DNA from: Candidatus Methylobacter oryzae
GTDB taxonomy: Bacteria; Pseudomonadota; Gammaproteobacteria; Methylococcales; Methylomonadaceae
Direction: 5' to 3'
Assembly (NCBI GenBank): GCA_945861405.1
Contig: CAMAUL010000026.1
Location: 1 to 40,100 of the forward strand
DNA length: 40,100 bases
Part shown: piece by piece, positions 8,059 through 18,145 of the stretch
How positions within the stretch are numbered: the stretch's first letter is position 1
Layout: every line of letters begins with the position of its first letter
Program-made: the position numbers and the translations under genes
The notes under the pieces: generated by a model
Told to the model about the DNA's origin: nothing
What the model saw: the letters and a program-made list of their open reading frames with translations, nothing else
The model's database searches: none

Positions 8059-8984
8059 CGTTGATCACCTGTTGGGTTTGAGTCGATCAAATCCATAAAT
8101 AACTGCTCCAGCCGGTTAGTCTTGTTTTTCAAGCTGATGACTTCGATATTCTGTGCGCTTAATTGGCTGAACAGCTTGTTAAGCCCGTGCTCTTTAGGCA
8201 CGGCGACATTAAGCGTTTTGTCGGTCACGCGCTCAATCTGGCAGCCTTCAATTATCGGTGCCGCAGCTATCGGGCGCGCCAGATTCAGCACAAAATGCTC
8301 CACATGCAGCCTTGCCAGCAAGCTTGCCATGTCGGAATTTTCAACGATCCGTCCGTGATTGATGATCGCGATATTGCGGCACAGGCTTTCCGCTTCTTCC
8401 AGATAGTGCGTGGTCAAGATAATGGTCGTGCCTTGCCGATTGATGTCCTGCATCATCTGCCACATGGAACGGCGTATTTCTATATCGACGCCTGCGGTCG
8501 GCTCGTCGAGTATCAATAACTTGGGCGCATGCACCAAGGCGCGGGCGATCATGACCCGGCGTTTCATTCCGCCGGACAAGCGCCTGGAAACGGTGTCGCG
8601 CTTGTCCCACAAATCCATTTGTTTAAGGCAGTATTCGGTGCGTTGCAGGGCGAGTTTGCGCGGCGTACCGTAATAGCCGGCCTGATTGAGTAAAATACTT
8701 TTGACGGTATCAAACTGGTTAAAATTGACTTCCTGAGGAACCAGGCCGATGCAGCTTTTGGCTTTTTCCCGTTCTCGGCTTAAATCATGCCCGAAGATAC
8801 TGACCGAGCCGGAGGTGGCGTTGATCAGCGAACTGATGATGCCGATAGCAGTGGATTTACCTGCACCATTTGGGCCGAGCAAGGCAAAAAAATCACCGGC
8901 CTCGACATCCAAATCTATGCCTTTTAAGGCTTTAAAGCCATTGTTGTAGGTTTTTTTAAGATCGCGCAGGGTTAATGCATTCAT
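8055..8984 (-). CDS. yadG: ABC transporter ATPase, YadG-like
   Basis: This is the nucleotide-binding subunit of the exporter, 309 residues long (YadG has 308). Walker A is GPNGAGKST at about residues 38-46, the signature is LSGGMKRR near 140, Walker B is LLILDEPTAGVD near 160, and the H-loop is TTHYLEEAE near 195. LVPQEVNFNQFDT and IGIISSLINATSG are very similar to YadG. The C-terminal 80 residues form the small accessory domain seen in this subgroup. It is the first gene of a pair with yadH. Its upstream spacer holds a hairpin repeat, so promoter placement is uncertain. Confidence 0.92.
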   Translation of the reverse strand: MNALTLRDLKKTYNNGFKALKGIDLDVEAGDFFALLGPNGAGKSTAIGIISSLINATSGSVSIFGHDLSREREKAKSCIGLVPQEVNFNQFDTVKSILLNQAGYYGTPRKLALQRTEYCLKQMDLWDKRDTVSRRLSGGMKRRVMIARALVHAPKLLILDEPTAGVDIEIRRSMWQMMQDINRQGTTIILTTHYLEEAESLCRNIAIINHGRIVENSDMASLLARLHVEHFVLNLARPIAAAPIIEGCQIERVTDKTLNVAVPKEHGLNKLFSQLSAQNIEVISLKNKTNRLEQLFMDLIDSNPTGDQR

Positions 8985-9010
8985 ACTTTACGGGGCAAGA
9001 TTAAAGACGC

Positions 9011-9100
9011 AAGGTTAAAGGTTAAAAGCGCAAGGTGCAAGGCTAAAGGCGCAAGGTGCAAAAAAACACCTTGAACCTTGTGCCTTGAACCTTTAACCTT
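9011..9100. repeat. Hairpin repeat of the 'aaggttcaag' family, copy 1
   Basis: A perfect 13-base inverted repeat (AAGGTTAAAGGTT at 9011-9023 and its complement at 9088-9100) encloses short degenerate direct repeats of GCAAGGTG/GCAAGGC. The arms continue with mismatches towards the centre. It fills the divergent gap between yadG and ppx. A related element lies at 18821-18910. It appears to be a small non-coding dispersed repeat. Confidence 0.65.
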
Positions 9101-9141
9101 AACGGATTTTAACACGCTTCATAGACGAAACTGGATAACTT

Positions 9142-10641
9142 GTGCCGAAGAAACCGCCCGAAATCGTAGCTGCCGTGGATCTGGGTTCCAACAGCTTTCA
9201 CATGATTGTTTGCAGCCTAACTGACGGCAATTTACAAACGCTAGACCGGCTGAAAGAAATGGTAAGGCTTGCGGCCGGGCTGGACAGTAGGAATTACCTC
9301 GATACCGATACTCAGGAAAGAGCGTTGGTGTGCCTGGAAAAATTCGGGCAAAGAATTCGCAACTTTTCGCCGGAAAGCGTCCGCGTAGTCGGCACCAGTA
9401 CTTTGCGTCAGGCTAAAAACTCGCAACAGTTTTTGTACAAGGCCGAAAAAGCGTTAAACCATCCTATCCATATTATTTCAGGCATCGAAGAAGCCCGCTT
9501 AATTTATCAGGGCGTTGCGCACAGTTTGGGCAGCAACGCCAACCTGCGATTGGTGATGGACATAGGCGGCGGCAGCACCGAGTACATCATCGGTTCAGGC
9601 GATACGCCCAGAATAAAAGAAAGCACGCCGATGGGTTGCGTGCTGGTCAGCAATGCCTTTTTTAAGGATGGCAAACTATCCAAAAATGCGTTCACCCAGG
9701 CAACCTTGTTCGCGCAGCAGCAGCTGGAACCTATCCAGAAACAGTTTCAGCGCAAGAATTGGGACGAGGCTATCGGCGCATCGGGCAGTTTAAAAGCCAT
9801 TGATAAAGTCCTGCAAGCCAAAAACTGGAGCAATAACGGCATAACCCGGGAAGGCCTGGAACTTCTGGTCGCCCATATCAACCAGTGCAATCATGTCGAT
9901 GAGCTTAACTTGCCTGAACTCGACCCCGAGCGTTTGCCGGTATTCCCAGGCGGTGTCGCGATACTCTATGCCACCTTCAAGAGCTTAGGCATCGAGCAGA
10001 TGACCGTTTCCGATGGCGCGCTGAGGGAAGGGTTGATTCAGGATTTGCTGGGCCGGATTTACGATCATGATATTCGTTCTGCGACCGTGCAGGCTTTGGC
10101 GGATCGTTATCATATCGACAAAGACCATGCCGCCCGCATTAAGCGGACGATTAGCTGTATGCTCGAACAATTGGGTGATGATTTTTGCGGGCCTAACCAT
10201 GAGCATGTCGTACAGTTTTTAAATTGGGCTGCGGATTTGCATGAGATAGGGCTTGACATCGCCCTCGGCCAGTATCACAAACACAGCGCTTATATTATTG
10301 AGAACGGCGACTTTGCCGGTTTTTCCAGGCAGGATCAGATTTTATTGTCAATCATCGTAAGAGCGCATCGACGTAAATTTTCGCGTACGTATTTCAATAA
10401 GTTACCGGCGCCCTGGAATGTTGACGCCCCCATTCTGACCATTATTTTGCGGCTGTCGGTATTGTTGCACCGCAATCGCCAGGAGCATGAGCTGCCCGAC
10501 TTTAAAATATCGATGATAAAATCAAAAATCCGCCTACAGTTTCCTGATCAGTGGCTGGCTCAGGCACCGTTGACCTATGCCGATTTGATTCAGGAAGCCG
10601 ATTATTTAAAATCGGCAGGATTTAAACTGGAATTTGCCTAA
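9142..10641 (+). CDS. ppx: Exopolyphosphatase (Ppx/GppA family)
   Basis: Ppx releases phosphate from the ends of polyphosphate; GppA relatives also hydrolyse pppGpp. The 499-residue length fits Ppx. The sugar-kinase/Hsp70-like phosphate-binding loops are visible: AAVDLGSNSFHMIV near residue 10, a second loop MDIGGGSTEY near 140, and conserved EEARLIYQGV near 116. The C-terminal half has an HD-like helical region (AADLHEIGLDI near 365). Start is GTG with no strong ribosome-binding site, but no other start fits the N-terminus of the family. The next gene begins 10 bases after the stop, so the two are probably cotranscribed. Confidence 0.9.
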   Translation: MPKKPPEIVAAVDLGSNSFHMIVCSLTDGNLQTLDRLKEMVRLAAGLDSRNYLDTDTQERALVCLEKFGQRIRNFSPESVRVVGTSTLRQAKNSQQFLYKAEKALNHPIHIISGIEEARLIYQGVAHSLGSNANLRLVMDIGGGSTEYIIGSGDTPRIKESTPMGCVLVSNAFFKDGKLSKNAFTQATLFAQQQLEPIQKQFQRKNWDEAIGASGSLKAIDKVLQAKNWSNNGITREGLELLVAHINQCNHVDELNLPELDPERLPVFPGGVAILYATFKSLGIEQMTVSDGALREGLIQDLLGRIYDHDIRSATVQALADRYHIDKDHAARIKRTISCMLEQLGDDFCGPNHEHVVQFLNWAADLHEIGLDIALGQYHKHSAYIIENGDFAGFSRQDQILLSIIVRAHRRKFSRTYFNKLPAPWNVDAPILTIILRLSVLLHRNRQEHELPDFKISMIKSKIRLQFPDQWLAQAPLTYADLIQEADYLKSAGFKLEFA

Positions 10642-10651
10642 GCGCCGACCG

Positions 10652-11920
10652 ATGAAAACTTTAATCCATCTTCTGCTCTATTGCTTTGGTGCACTGTTAA
10701 TTTTATGCGCGATGCTGGTGTTTTTTGGCGTCGGCGACAAACCCGAGCTTGCAGTGGGTTGGTCGCCTACCCGTGATGATTTGGTCAGGGCCAAAAAAAT
10801 CCTGCATGAGGGTTCTAAAACCAAGCCTGACGAGATCGGCATCATTGAATTAACCCAAGCCGATCTCAATCTCGCCGGTAATTATTTGTTAAACCGCTAC
10901 AGCAAAAGTGCGGCCGATTTAGAGTTTAAAAACGATGAATTGAGATTTAAAGTCACCATGACATTGCCCGAAAACAGCTTGGGCAAGTATTTGAACATCA
11001 GCTTTAGATTAGGCAATGTTATAGGTAGCGACCTTCCTGTCATCACCAAATTTAAAGCCGGAAAGCTATTGCTGCCGGCAAAAATGGCCGCTTTTGTTAT
11101 CGATACTATTATTCAGCATTCATCGTTGAATGAATATTTCATCCTGGCAACCCGCCCGATCAAGGCGGTTAAAATTGACGCGCAAAAAATCACCATTACC
11201 TACTTTCCGAACAAGGATACCTTGATCCAGGCGCGAAACTTCCTGACCCACACAGGCGATAATGCCACGCTGAATATTTATCAGCAAAAACTGGCCGACA
11301 TCGTTGCCAAGCATGACCCGGAATGGCGCTTATCGTTGGCTGAGCTTTTGCGTCCGCTGTTTGAGCTAGCTTACCAACGATCTACGCTGGAAACAGCCAT
11401 AGACGAGAACAGGGTGGTTATTTCCACGATCAATGACTACGTCAATAAAAAGGAGACCAAAAAACTCCTGGCGATACCTGAATCTGTTCCAGCAACCGGG
11501 CAACAATATGCTGCTTTTTTGTATAAACGCATCGATTTAGCACAGCATTTTATCGGTTCAGCCGCGCTTACTGCGACGGTCAACAAGCAAGCCGCCCAAA
11601 TTGCCGGTGAAGAAAAAGAATTAAGCGACGCAAACAGCGGCAGTGGCTTTAGTTTTATTGATTTGGCCGCAGACAAAGCCGGTACCCGCTTTGGTGAAAT
11701 GGCAACCTCATCGCCGGAAAATGCACGGAAAATGCAAAAAGCTATGTCTATGATAAAAGATTACAGCGATTTCATGCCGGATCCCAGGGATCTTCCTGAG
11801 CACATGAATGAGGCTGATTTTAAACAGCGTTTTGAGTCGATTAATAGCCCTGTTTACCAGGAGATTTCAAAGCAGATTGATGAGCGTGTTTCAGCGATGC
11901 CTATTTACAGTGCGGAATAA
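10652..11920 (+). CDS. Membrane-anchored protein of unknown function, ppx partner
   Basis: The product has about 422 residues. One N-terminal membrane segment (LIHLLLYCFGALLILCAML) is followed by a large extracytoplasmic region. A mixed strand-rich part (residues 45-240) leads to an alpha-helical, Gln/Lys-rich second half. No catalytic motif is recognised. I chose the ATG at 10652 because it gives a normal anchor; an in-frame TTG six codons upstream overlaps ppx. The gene follows ppx by 10 bases, so a role related to polyphosphate or envelope phosphate is possible but is only inference from position. It ends just before a hairpin terminator. Confidence 0.7.
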   Translation: MKTLIHLLLYCFGALLILCAMLVFFGVGDKPELAVGWSPTRDDLVRAKKILHEGSKTKPDEIGIIELTQADLNLAGNYLLNRYSKSAADLEFKNDELRFKVTMTLPENSLGKYLNISFRLGNVIGSDLPVITKFKAGKLLLPAKMAAFVIDTIIQHSSLNEYFILATRPIKAVKIDAQKITITYFPNKDTLIQARNFLTHTGDNATLNIYQQKLADIVAKHDPEWRLSLAELLRPLFELAYQRSTLETAIDENRVVISTINDYVNKKETKKLLAIPESVPATGQQYAAFLYKRIDLAQHFIGSAALTATVNKQAAQIAGEEKELSDANSGSGFSFIDLAADKAGTRFGEMATSSPENARKMQKAMSMIKDYSDFMPDPRDLPEHMNEADFKQRFESINSPVYQEISKQIDERVSAMPIYSAE

Positions 11921-11924
11921 AAAA

Positions 11925-11941
11925 GGGAGCTAAAAGCTCCC
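11925..11941 (+). terminator. Hairpin terminator candidate
   Basis: GGGAGCT and AGCTCCC pair around a three-base AAA loop, immediately after the stop codon of the ppx-partner gene. A-rich sequence precedes it and only a weak T-rich stretch follows (TAAATTGTT). It could work for the ppx operon, possibly with help from Rho. Confidence 0.55.
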
Positions 11942-11967
11942 TAAATTGTTACTACTCAGCAGTCAAA

Positions 11968-12119
11968 AATAGAACGCTGATGATTATGATTAAATAAGAT
12001 TTTTTCTGATTCCCATGAGGAGCGTGAGAACCAGAGGAAAACGACTCAAAATGAACCCAGAAACGTTAGTTATAATTATCTGCGATCATCATATTCATCT
12101 GCGTCATCAGCGTTCTATT
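11968..12119. repeat. Terminal-inverted-repeat element, family A copy 1
   Basis: A perfect 16-base inverted repeat (AATAGAACGCTGATGA at 11968-11983; complement at 12104-12119) bounds 152 bases without a gene. Further complementarity lies inside (ATTATGATTA against TATAATTAT). Three other elements in the window share the GAAC..GGATGA/GATGA terminus. MITE-like; no transposase is linked to it. Confidence 0.7.
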
Positions 12120-12146
12120 GTATTTTAATAGTGCTGGGTGGATACC

Positions 12147-13151
12147 TTAGTTAAAAGTAGAACCCGGTGTGCCAGGCAATACAGGCATTTTCTGTTTAGG
12201 GAACTCGCCGGTTAAGCCGTTCAAAAATGCCACAATATCGGCAATCTCTTCCTTGGTTAAAGTCTTGCCCAATTGCAGTTTAGCCATCAACATGACCGCT
12301 TTATCCAGCGTCTTAACAGAACCGTTGTGGAAATAAGGCGCAGTCAAAGCGATGTTACGCAGAGTCGGCACTTTAAACAAATGCTCATCAGCCGGATTTT
12401 TGCTGACTTCCGCCAAACCCTTATCCTTGCTGATATGATATTGCGCTTCCCAATAGCCGTCAGGAATCATAGGGAACTTCTGGAACATGCCGGGGCCGTT
12501 AAATGCCGGGCCGCTATGGCAATGGGTACAACCCAATTCCGCAACTTTTTCCATGCCGCGAATTTGTTGCGCCGATAAAGCAGATTTGTCGCCGGAAACA
12601 TACTTGTCATAAGGACTGTTGGGCGTAATCAGGGTTCTTTCATAAGCTGCAATCGCTTTGGTTGCATTGTCTTTAGAAATAGCGTCTTTGCCGAAAGCCT
12701 TTTCAAAGGGCTGCTCGTAACCTTCAATCGATTTTAGACGAGCCACGACGTCATCCCAGCTTTTCATGCCCATTTCAATAGGGTTGGTCACTGGGCCTGC
12801 GGCCTGAGCTTCAAGGCTTGGCGCTCTGCCATCCCAAAACTGGACGGTATTAAACGCCGCATTCCAAACGGTCGGTGCGCTGCGTCCGCCGGTTTGGCCA
12901 TTAACGCCCATGGAATTCGGTCTGTTATCTTCGCCGCCCAGCATGGTGTTATGGCAGGAAGAACAGGAAACCGTGCCTGTAGAAGACAAACGGGGGTCAT
13001 GATAGAGCATTTGCCCCAACTCAACTTTAGCAGGCGTTGTAGCATTATCAGCCGGTGCCGGTGCTTCTGTCGGTAATGTTTCCCAAGCCGAAGCCACCGA
13101 AACTGAACTGGCTAATGCCAACGCTGTAACCAGCGAACGAATTTTAAACAT
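12147..13151 (-). CDS. Diheme cytochrome c peroxidase
   Basis: This periplasmic enzyme reduces hydrogen peroxide to water using electrons from small c-type cytochromes or similar donors. The start at 13151 is preceded by GGAGGATAGT and gives a signal peptide (MFKIRSLVTALALASSVSVASA). The mature protein has two heme c sites, CSSCH at 63-67 and CTHCH near 205-209, the pattern of bacterial CcpA/MauG-family peroxidases. A heme-ligand region near the C-terminus includes APYFHNGSV. Length of 334 residues is typical. It is a single gene in its own unit, between two repeat-filled spacers. The symbol ccpA would be reasonable, but MauG relatives are not excluded. Confidence 0.92.
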   Translation of the reverse strand: MFKIRSLVTALALASSVSVASAWETLPTEAPAPADNATTPAKVELGQMLYHDPRLSSTGTVSCSSCHNTMLGGEDNRPNSMGVNGQTGGRSAPTVWNAAFNTVQFWDGRAPSLEAQAAGPVTNPIEMGMKSWDDVVARLKSIEGYEQPFEKAFGKDAISKDNATKAIAAYERTLITPNSPYDKYVSGDKSALSAQQIRGMEKVAELGCTHCHSGPAFNGPGMFQKFPMIPDGYWEAQYHISKDKGLAEVSKNPADEHLFKVPTLRNIALTAPYFHNGSVKTLDKAVMLMAKLQLGKTLTKEEIADIVAFLNGLTGEFPKQKMPVLPGTPGSTFN

Positions 13152-13205
13152 ACTATCCTCCAAAATATTATTTATGTTATTGATGTGGGGGGAACCTAAA
13201 TAGCT

Positions 13206-13332
13206 TGTAGGTCGGGTAGCGATAGCGTAACCCAACACATTCAAGCGGCAATTGCCGGGTTACGCTATCGCTCGGCAATTGCTCCTGCATTGCTCTACCT
13301 CCTGCGTCCATGCAGTCGTAACCCGATCTACA
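13206..13332. repeat. Nested inverted-repeat element upstream of the peroxidase gene
   Basis: Outer arms TGTAGGTCGGGT (13206-13217) and ACCCGATCTACA (13321-13332) match at 11 of 12 positions. Inner arms AGCGATAGCGTAACCC (13218-13233) and its exact complement (13257-13272) form a 16-base perfect pair, with a 12-base palindrome CGGCAATTGCCG (13246-13257) in the loop. Part of it (CTCGGCAA..GCT.CTGC..TTGCT) recurs at about 20967-21005. The remainder of the 362-base gap 13152-13513 shows no gene. Confidence 0.65.
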
Positions 13333-13513
13333 CCTAAAAGGATTGTAAGATATGAAGCGGGCAAGGTACAACGAAATTTCCCTTGTGCGAATTTAATCGC
13401 CTAATATAGGTGCGAATTTGATGAGCCATCCCCTTTTCCAGAAACCGTTGCCCATGTCCATAGCGGCGGCCGGGATTTTTATCGGATTCTGTGATGGCTC
13501 TCCGTGCACTGTT

Positions 13514-14677
13514 TTATTTTTTTGATTTACCAAACAAGTTTTTTATTTTTCCAAGTGATCCTTTGGGGGGATTAACGGGCTGTTGTTTTGATTTACCAAA
13601 CAGATTTTTTATTTTCCCAAACGAGCCTTTAGCGGGGCTAGCCGGTTGCTGTTCAGAGTTTGATGATTCAGGGGGTATTTTTTCGTACATCTGTTGAGAT
13701 GCTGAGAATGGCGATGTAGATGGTGCGGCTTCGATAGTCGGTTCCTCCATCGTAATGGGGGTTTGTTCATCCTCATCCTGCCACCTGGTTTCAGCTTGCG
13801 GCTGTTCAATAATTTCTTGCTCGACTTCATCCGGCCACCTAGTCGCAGCAGCTTGAGGCTCTTCAATAATCGGTTCGACTATGGAATTGTCAACAGTCTG
13901 GGTAATCAGGGTTTCTTCAATAGCAGGACTTTCTTGCTGTTGCCAAGCCTTAAATAGTTCCGGTTCGGGCTTTACGGGTTGTGGCGCAGTAGGTTGCTGG
14001 TAGGTTTTCAGGCTGGCGGATAAAGCCTGTTGAGCATCGCTCTGCTGTTGCAGCATTATTTTTTGCTCTTCAACTGCTTGTTCCAGCCTGGAAAGCTGGT
14101 TGGATAACGTTGTTTGCAGAACGTCGAGCAACGCTTCTTTTTCGGCCAGTTTTACCGTTTCTGCCTGACAAGTTTGCTGTAACTCGGTTTTTGCTTGCAG
14201 TGCGTTGCGCAGGCGTTCAATCAATTGCAAAACGACTTTACCATGCTGTTCCCATAAAGACTCAGCCTTTGCATCCTCGGTTGCTAATATTGGCCGTTCG
14301 CCAAGATCGAAACTGGTCGCCAGCGTCTGGATGATTCCGGCAATTTGCTGGTTGCGTTGATAAATCAGCTGCTCAAGCGCCAATGCCCGTTGTGTTTTAA
14401 CTTGAACTGTGCTCTGGGCTTTTTCCAGTTGCTCATTAGTCGCCACCAATTCCGCTTGAGTGTGCTGTAGTTGTTGTTGTGCGGCATTGAGGTTTTCGTG
14501 GACTTTCTTTTCATTGGCACGGTTCCCTCTTTTTAAAGAGGCAATCCTGATGCTGTATAGTGTTGCCGTCAGCAACCAGACTGTTGCCGCTAATGCCGCA
14601 GCGTACAACGGATTGTTCAGGGTAAGAAGATACCATTCGGAAAGAAGAGTTTTGATAAAGGGCAGGTATTGTTCCAT
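13514..14677 (-). CDS. Membrane-anchored coiled-coil protein with duplicated basic C-terminal motif
   Basis: This 387-residue protein has one membrane segment at about 24-46 (YAAALAATVWLLTATLYSI). A long heptad-like, Gln/Glu-rich region (about 55-230) should form a coiled coil. An acidic, Pro/Glu/Thr-rich linker (about 230-335) contains two related ATRWPDE/ETRWQDE units. The tail is a near-exact tandem repeat in which KGSFGKIKNLFGKSK recurs about 20 residues later as KGSLGKIKNLFGKSK. The repeat is basic and amphipathic. I do not recognise a family. A scaffold in the cell envelope is a guess from shape only. The product is encoded alone, divergent from hemF. Confidence 0.75.
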   Translation of the reverse strand: MEQYLPFIKTLLSEWYLLTLNNPLYAAALAATVWLLTATLYSIRIASLKRGNRANEKKVHENLNAAQQQLQHTQAELVATNEQLEKAQSTVQVKTQRALALEQLIYQRNQQIAGIIQTLATSFDLGERPILATEDAKAESLWEQHGKVVLQLIERLRNALQAKTELQQTCQAETVKLAEKEALLDVLQTTLSNQLSRLEQAVEEQKIMLQQQSDAQQALSASLKTYQQPTAPQPVKPEPELFKAWQQQESPAIEETLITQTVDNSIVEPIIEEPQAAATRWPDEVEQEIIEQPQAETRWQDEDEQTPITMEEPTIEAAPSTSPFSASQQMYEKIPPESSNSEQQPASPAKGSFGKIKNLFGKSKQQPVNPPKGSLGKIKNLFGKSKK

Positions 14678-14845
14678 GAGGGTTCCTTAAATATTAAGAT
14701 GTTTTTTCGTATATTGTACTAGCAGCCTTGTTTACAATGCTGATATTTTTAACAATTGCGTAAATACAGCCTTTATTTTGGGGGTATGTCACCGTTTTTT
14801 CTGTTTGTTAAATTACAAAATACGCGCATCATTGGGCAACGATAG

Positions 14846-15793
<948 letters not shown>

Positions 15794-15822
15794 GCATACC
15801 AAGCTTCAGTTTATACAGAATA

Positions 15823-15913
15823 GAACACGGATGACACGGATTAGACTGATAAACACGGATAAAACCCCCATTAAAATCTGTGTAAATCCTTCTAATCCGT
15901 GTCATCCGTGTTC
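15823..15913. repeat. Terminal-inverted-repeat element, family A copy 2
   Basis: Perfect 23-base inverted repeats (15823-15845 and 15891-15913; arm GAACACGGATGACACGGAT plus TAGA) enclose a short centre in which AACACGGAT and ATCTGTGTAA also nearly pair. The element fills the hemF-argD gap. Its RNA would form a strong hairpin in either direction. Confidence 0.75.
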
Positions 15914-16023
15914 CATTGTGTGTAGTAGCGCTTGCCTGAGACGAAATTGGAACCTATAATCGAGCATTTTTTTAATGGGTGGCAGATTGCGGCCTATTTA
16001 TCATTAAATTTATAGACAGAACA

Positions 16024-17202
16024 ATGACTAGCCACATTATGCCAACCTATGGGCGTTTACCGATCACCTTCGAACGGGGCGAGGGCGCATGGCTGTTCGA
16101 CCAAAACAATAATCGCTACCTGGATGCGGTATCCGGCATCGCGGTGTGCAGTTTGGGCCATGCTCATCCTGCCGTGCATCAGGCCATCTGTAAACAAAGC
16201 GAAAAACTGGTGCATACCTCAAATCTGTATGGCATTGCCGTTCAGGAACAGTTGGCTGACCGGCTGACCGAAAAAACTGGTATGGATAACGTGTTTTTTT
16301 GCAACTCCGGTGCGGAAGCCAATGAAGCTGCGATTAAATTGGCACGCAAATACGGTCACGAGCAGGGCATAGACAATCCGGCGATTATCGTGATGGAAAA
16401 AAGTTTTCATGGCCGTACGCTGGCGACGTTGAGCGCTACCGGCAACGCCAAAATACAGCAAGGTTTTGCGCCGTTGGTTGAAGGCTTTGTCCGCGTACCT
16501 TATAACGACATCAAGGCCATCGAACAAGCAATTGAACAGCATAACAATGTCGTCGCCGTGTTGGTTGAACCCATACAAGGGGAGGGCGGCGTCAATATTC
16601 CCGCTACCGATTACCTTAACCAAATTCGCAGCCTGTGCGATAAGCATAACCTGCTGATGATGCTTGATGAAATCCAGACCGGCATCGGCCGTACCGGCAA
16701 ATTTCTGGCCTTCCAGCACAACGGGATATTGCCCGATGTCTGCACCTTGGCTAAAGCACTGGGCAACGGCGTGCCGATTGGCGCTTGTCTTGCCAAAGGC
16801 AAAGCGGCCAAGGTATTAACCGCCGGCAATCACGGCTCCACTTTCGGCGGCAATCCGTTGGCTTGTAGCGCGGCTTTGGCGGTATTGACGACGCTGGATG
16901 CCGAAAACCTGATCGAGCAGGCTGCGCAAAAAGGCGATGCGATCAGTTTGGCGTTTAAGAAACGGTTAGATGGCAATGCGCATGTCGTCGATATTCGTCA
17001 TAAAGGCATGATGATCGGCATCGAACTCGACAGCCCATGCACTGAGCTAGTGCAGGCCGCGTTGCAAAATAACTTGTTGATTAATGTCACCAATGAAAAA
17101 ACCATTCGTTTGCTGCCGCCGTTAATTATCGACGAACAACAAATAACCCAACTCGTAGAAACTTTATCGACGCTTATTAATAAGCATACAGACACACTAT
17201 GA
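16024..17202 (+). CDS. argD: Acetylornithine aminotransferase
   Basis: ArgD transfers an amino group from glutamate to N-acetylglutamate semialdehyde in arginine synthesis, using pyridoxal phosphate. The 392-residue length is standard. Visible motifs are [18 protein letters not shown] near 95, [12 protein letters not shown] near 215, and the PLP-lysine in [15 protein letters not shown] near 240. I chose the ATG at 16024 ([14 protein letters not shown]), which matches the family start; an upstream GTG adds 15 unrelated residues. The stop overlaps the argF start by four bases (ATGA), so the two are coupled. Confidence 0.96.
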   Translation: MTSHIMPTYGRLPITFERGEGAWLFDQNNNRYLDAVSGIAVCSLGHAHPAVHQAICKQSEKLVHTSNLYGIAVQEQLADRLTEKTGMDNVFFCNSGAEANEAAIKLARKYGHEQGIDNPAIIVMEKSFHGRTLATLSATGNAKIQQGFAPLVEGFVRVPYNDIKAIEQAIEQHNNVVAVLVEPIQGEGGVNIPATDYLNQIRSLCDKHNLLMMLDEIQTGIGRTGKFLAFQHNGILPDVCTLAKALGNGVPIGACLAKGKAAKVLTAGNHGSTFGGNPLACSAALAVLTTLDAENLIEQAAQKGDAISLAFKKRLDGNAHVVDIRHKGMMIGIELDSPCTELVQAALQNNLLINVTNEKTIRLLPPLIIDEQQITQLVETLSTLINKHTDTL

Positions 17203-18107
17203 ATCCTAGACATTTCATCAGCCTGCTTGACTTATCCGGTGACGAATTCCGTCGCTTGATCAACAGAGGCATCGTTCTAAAAAATAACCGCGATCCCGAT
17301 TACCAGCCGTTAAAAGGCCAGGTGTTGGCGATGATTTTTGAAAAGTCCTCGACGCGCACCCGCATTTCGTTCGAATCCGGCATGAGCCACTTCGGCGGCA
17401 GCGCGTTGTTTTTATCGCCGAGGGATACCCAGCTGGGCCGCGGCGAACCGTTGCAGGATAGCGCCAGGGTCATTTCCAGCATGGTTGACGGCATCATGCT
17501 CAGAACCGATAAGCACGAAACGGTGACCACATTCGCCCAATATTCCAGCGTTCCTGTGATTAACGGTTTGACCGATTTGCAGCACCCCTGCCAGTTGCTG
17601 GCCGACATGCAGACCTATTTTGAGCATCGCGGCGACATCCAAGGCAAAACAGTGACCTGGATCGGCGACGGCAATAATATGTGCCACTCCTATATTCATG
17701 CGGCAACGGTGCTGGATTTTAACTTGAATATCGCTTGCCCCAAAGCTTATCAGCCGCTAAAAGACATTGTCGATGCCGCAGGCGAGCGCGTCCGGTTCTT
17801 TGACACACCAGTGGCCGCCGCCCAAAATTCAGATCTGGTTGTTACCGATGTCTGGGCCAGCATGGGGCAGGAAGAAGAACAAAAACAACGCGAATTAGCG
17901 TTTAAAGATTATCAGGTCAACGCCGAGGTCATGACAGCGGCAAATACTGATGCGTTATTCATGCACTGTTTACCCGCACACCGGGGCGAGGAAGTCAGTG
18001 CTGACGTGATAGACGGCGCTCAAAGCGTTATTTTCGATGAAGCCGAAAATCGCCTGCATGCGCAAAAAGCACTGCTGGAATTTCTCATGTGCAAAAAATC
18101 ACGTTAG
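17199..18107 (+). CDS. argF: Ornithine carbamoyltransferase
   Basis: ArgF makes citrulline from ornithine and carbamoyl phosphate. The 302-residue sequence has the carbamoyl-phosphate loop [10 protein letters not shown] near 48, HPCQLLAD near 130, and the ornithine-binding [11 protein letters not shown] near 250. It is translated after argD from an overlapping ATG. A further 38 bases lead to the next gene with no visible terminator, so that gene may be cotranscribed. Confidence 0.97.
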   Translation: MNPRHFISLLDLSGDEFRRLINRGIVLKNNRDPDYQPLKGQVLAMIFEKSSTRTRISFESGMSHFGGSALFLSPRDTQLGRGEPLQDSARVISSMVDGIMLRTDKHETVTTFAQYSSVPVINGLTDLQHPCQLLADMQTYFEHRGDIQGKTVTWIGDGNNMCHSYIHAATVLDFNLNIACPKAYQPLKDIVDAAGERVRFFDTPVAAAQNSDLVVTDVWASMGQEEEQKQRELAFKDYQVNAEVMTAANTDALFMHCLPAHRGEEVSADVIDGAQSVIFDEAENRLHAQKALLEFLMCKKSR

Positions 18108-18145
18108 AATTAAACCCATCAGCCTACTAAATAATAGAGACTCAA

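Noticed and set aside
12788-13045. Second frame on the minus strand in the peroxidase gene
   Set aside because: Shadow of the cytochrome c peroxidase reading frame.
13609-13866. Basic 85-codon frame on the minus strand
   Set aside because: Alternate frame of the coiled-coil protein gene; basicity comes from its Glu/Pro codons read out of frame.
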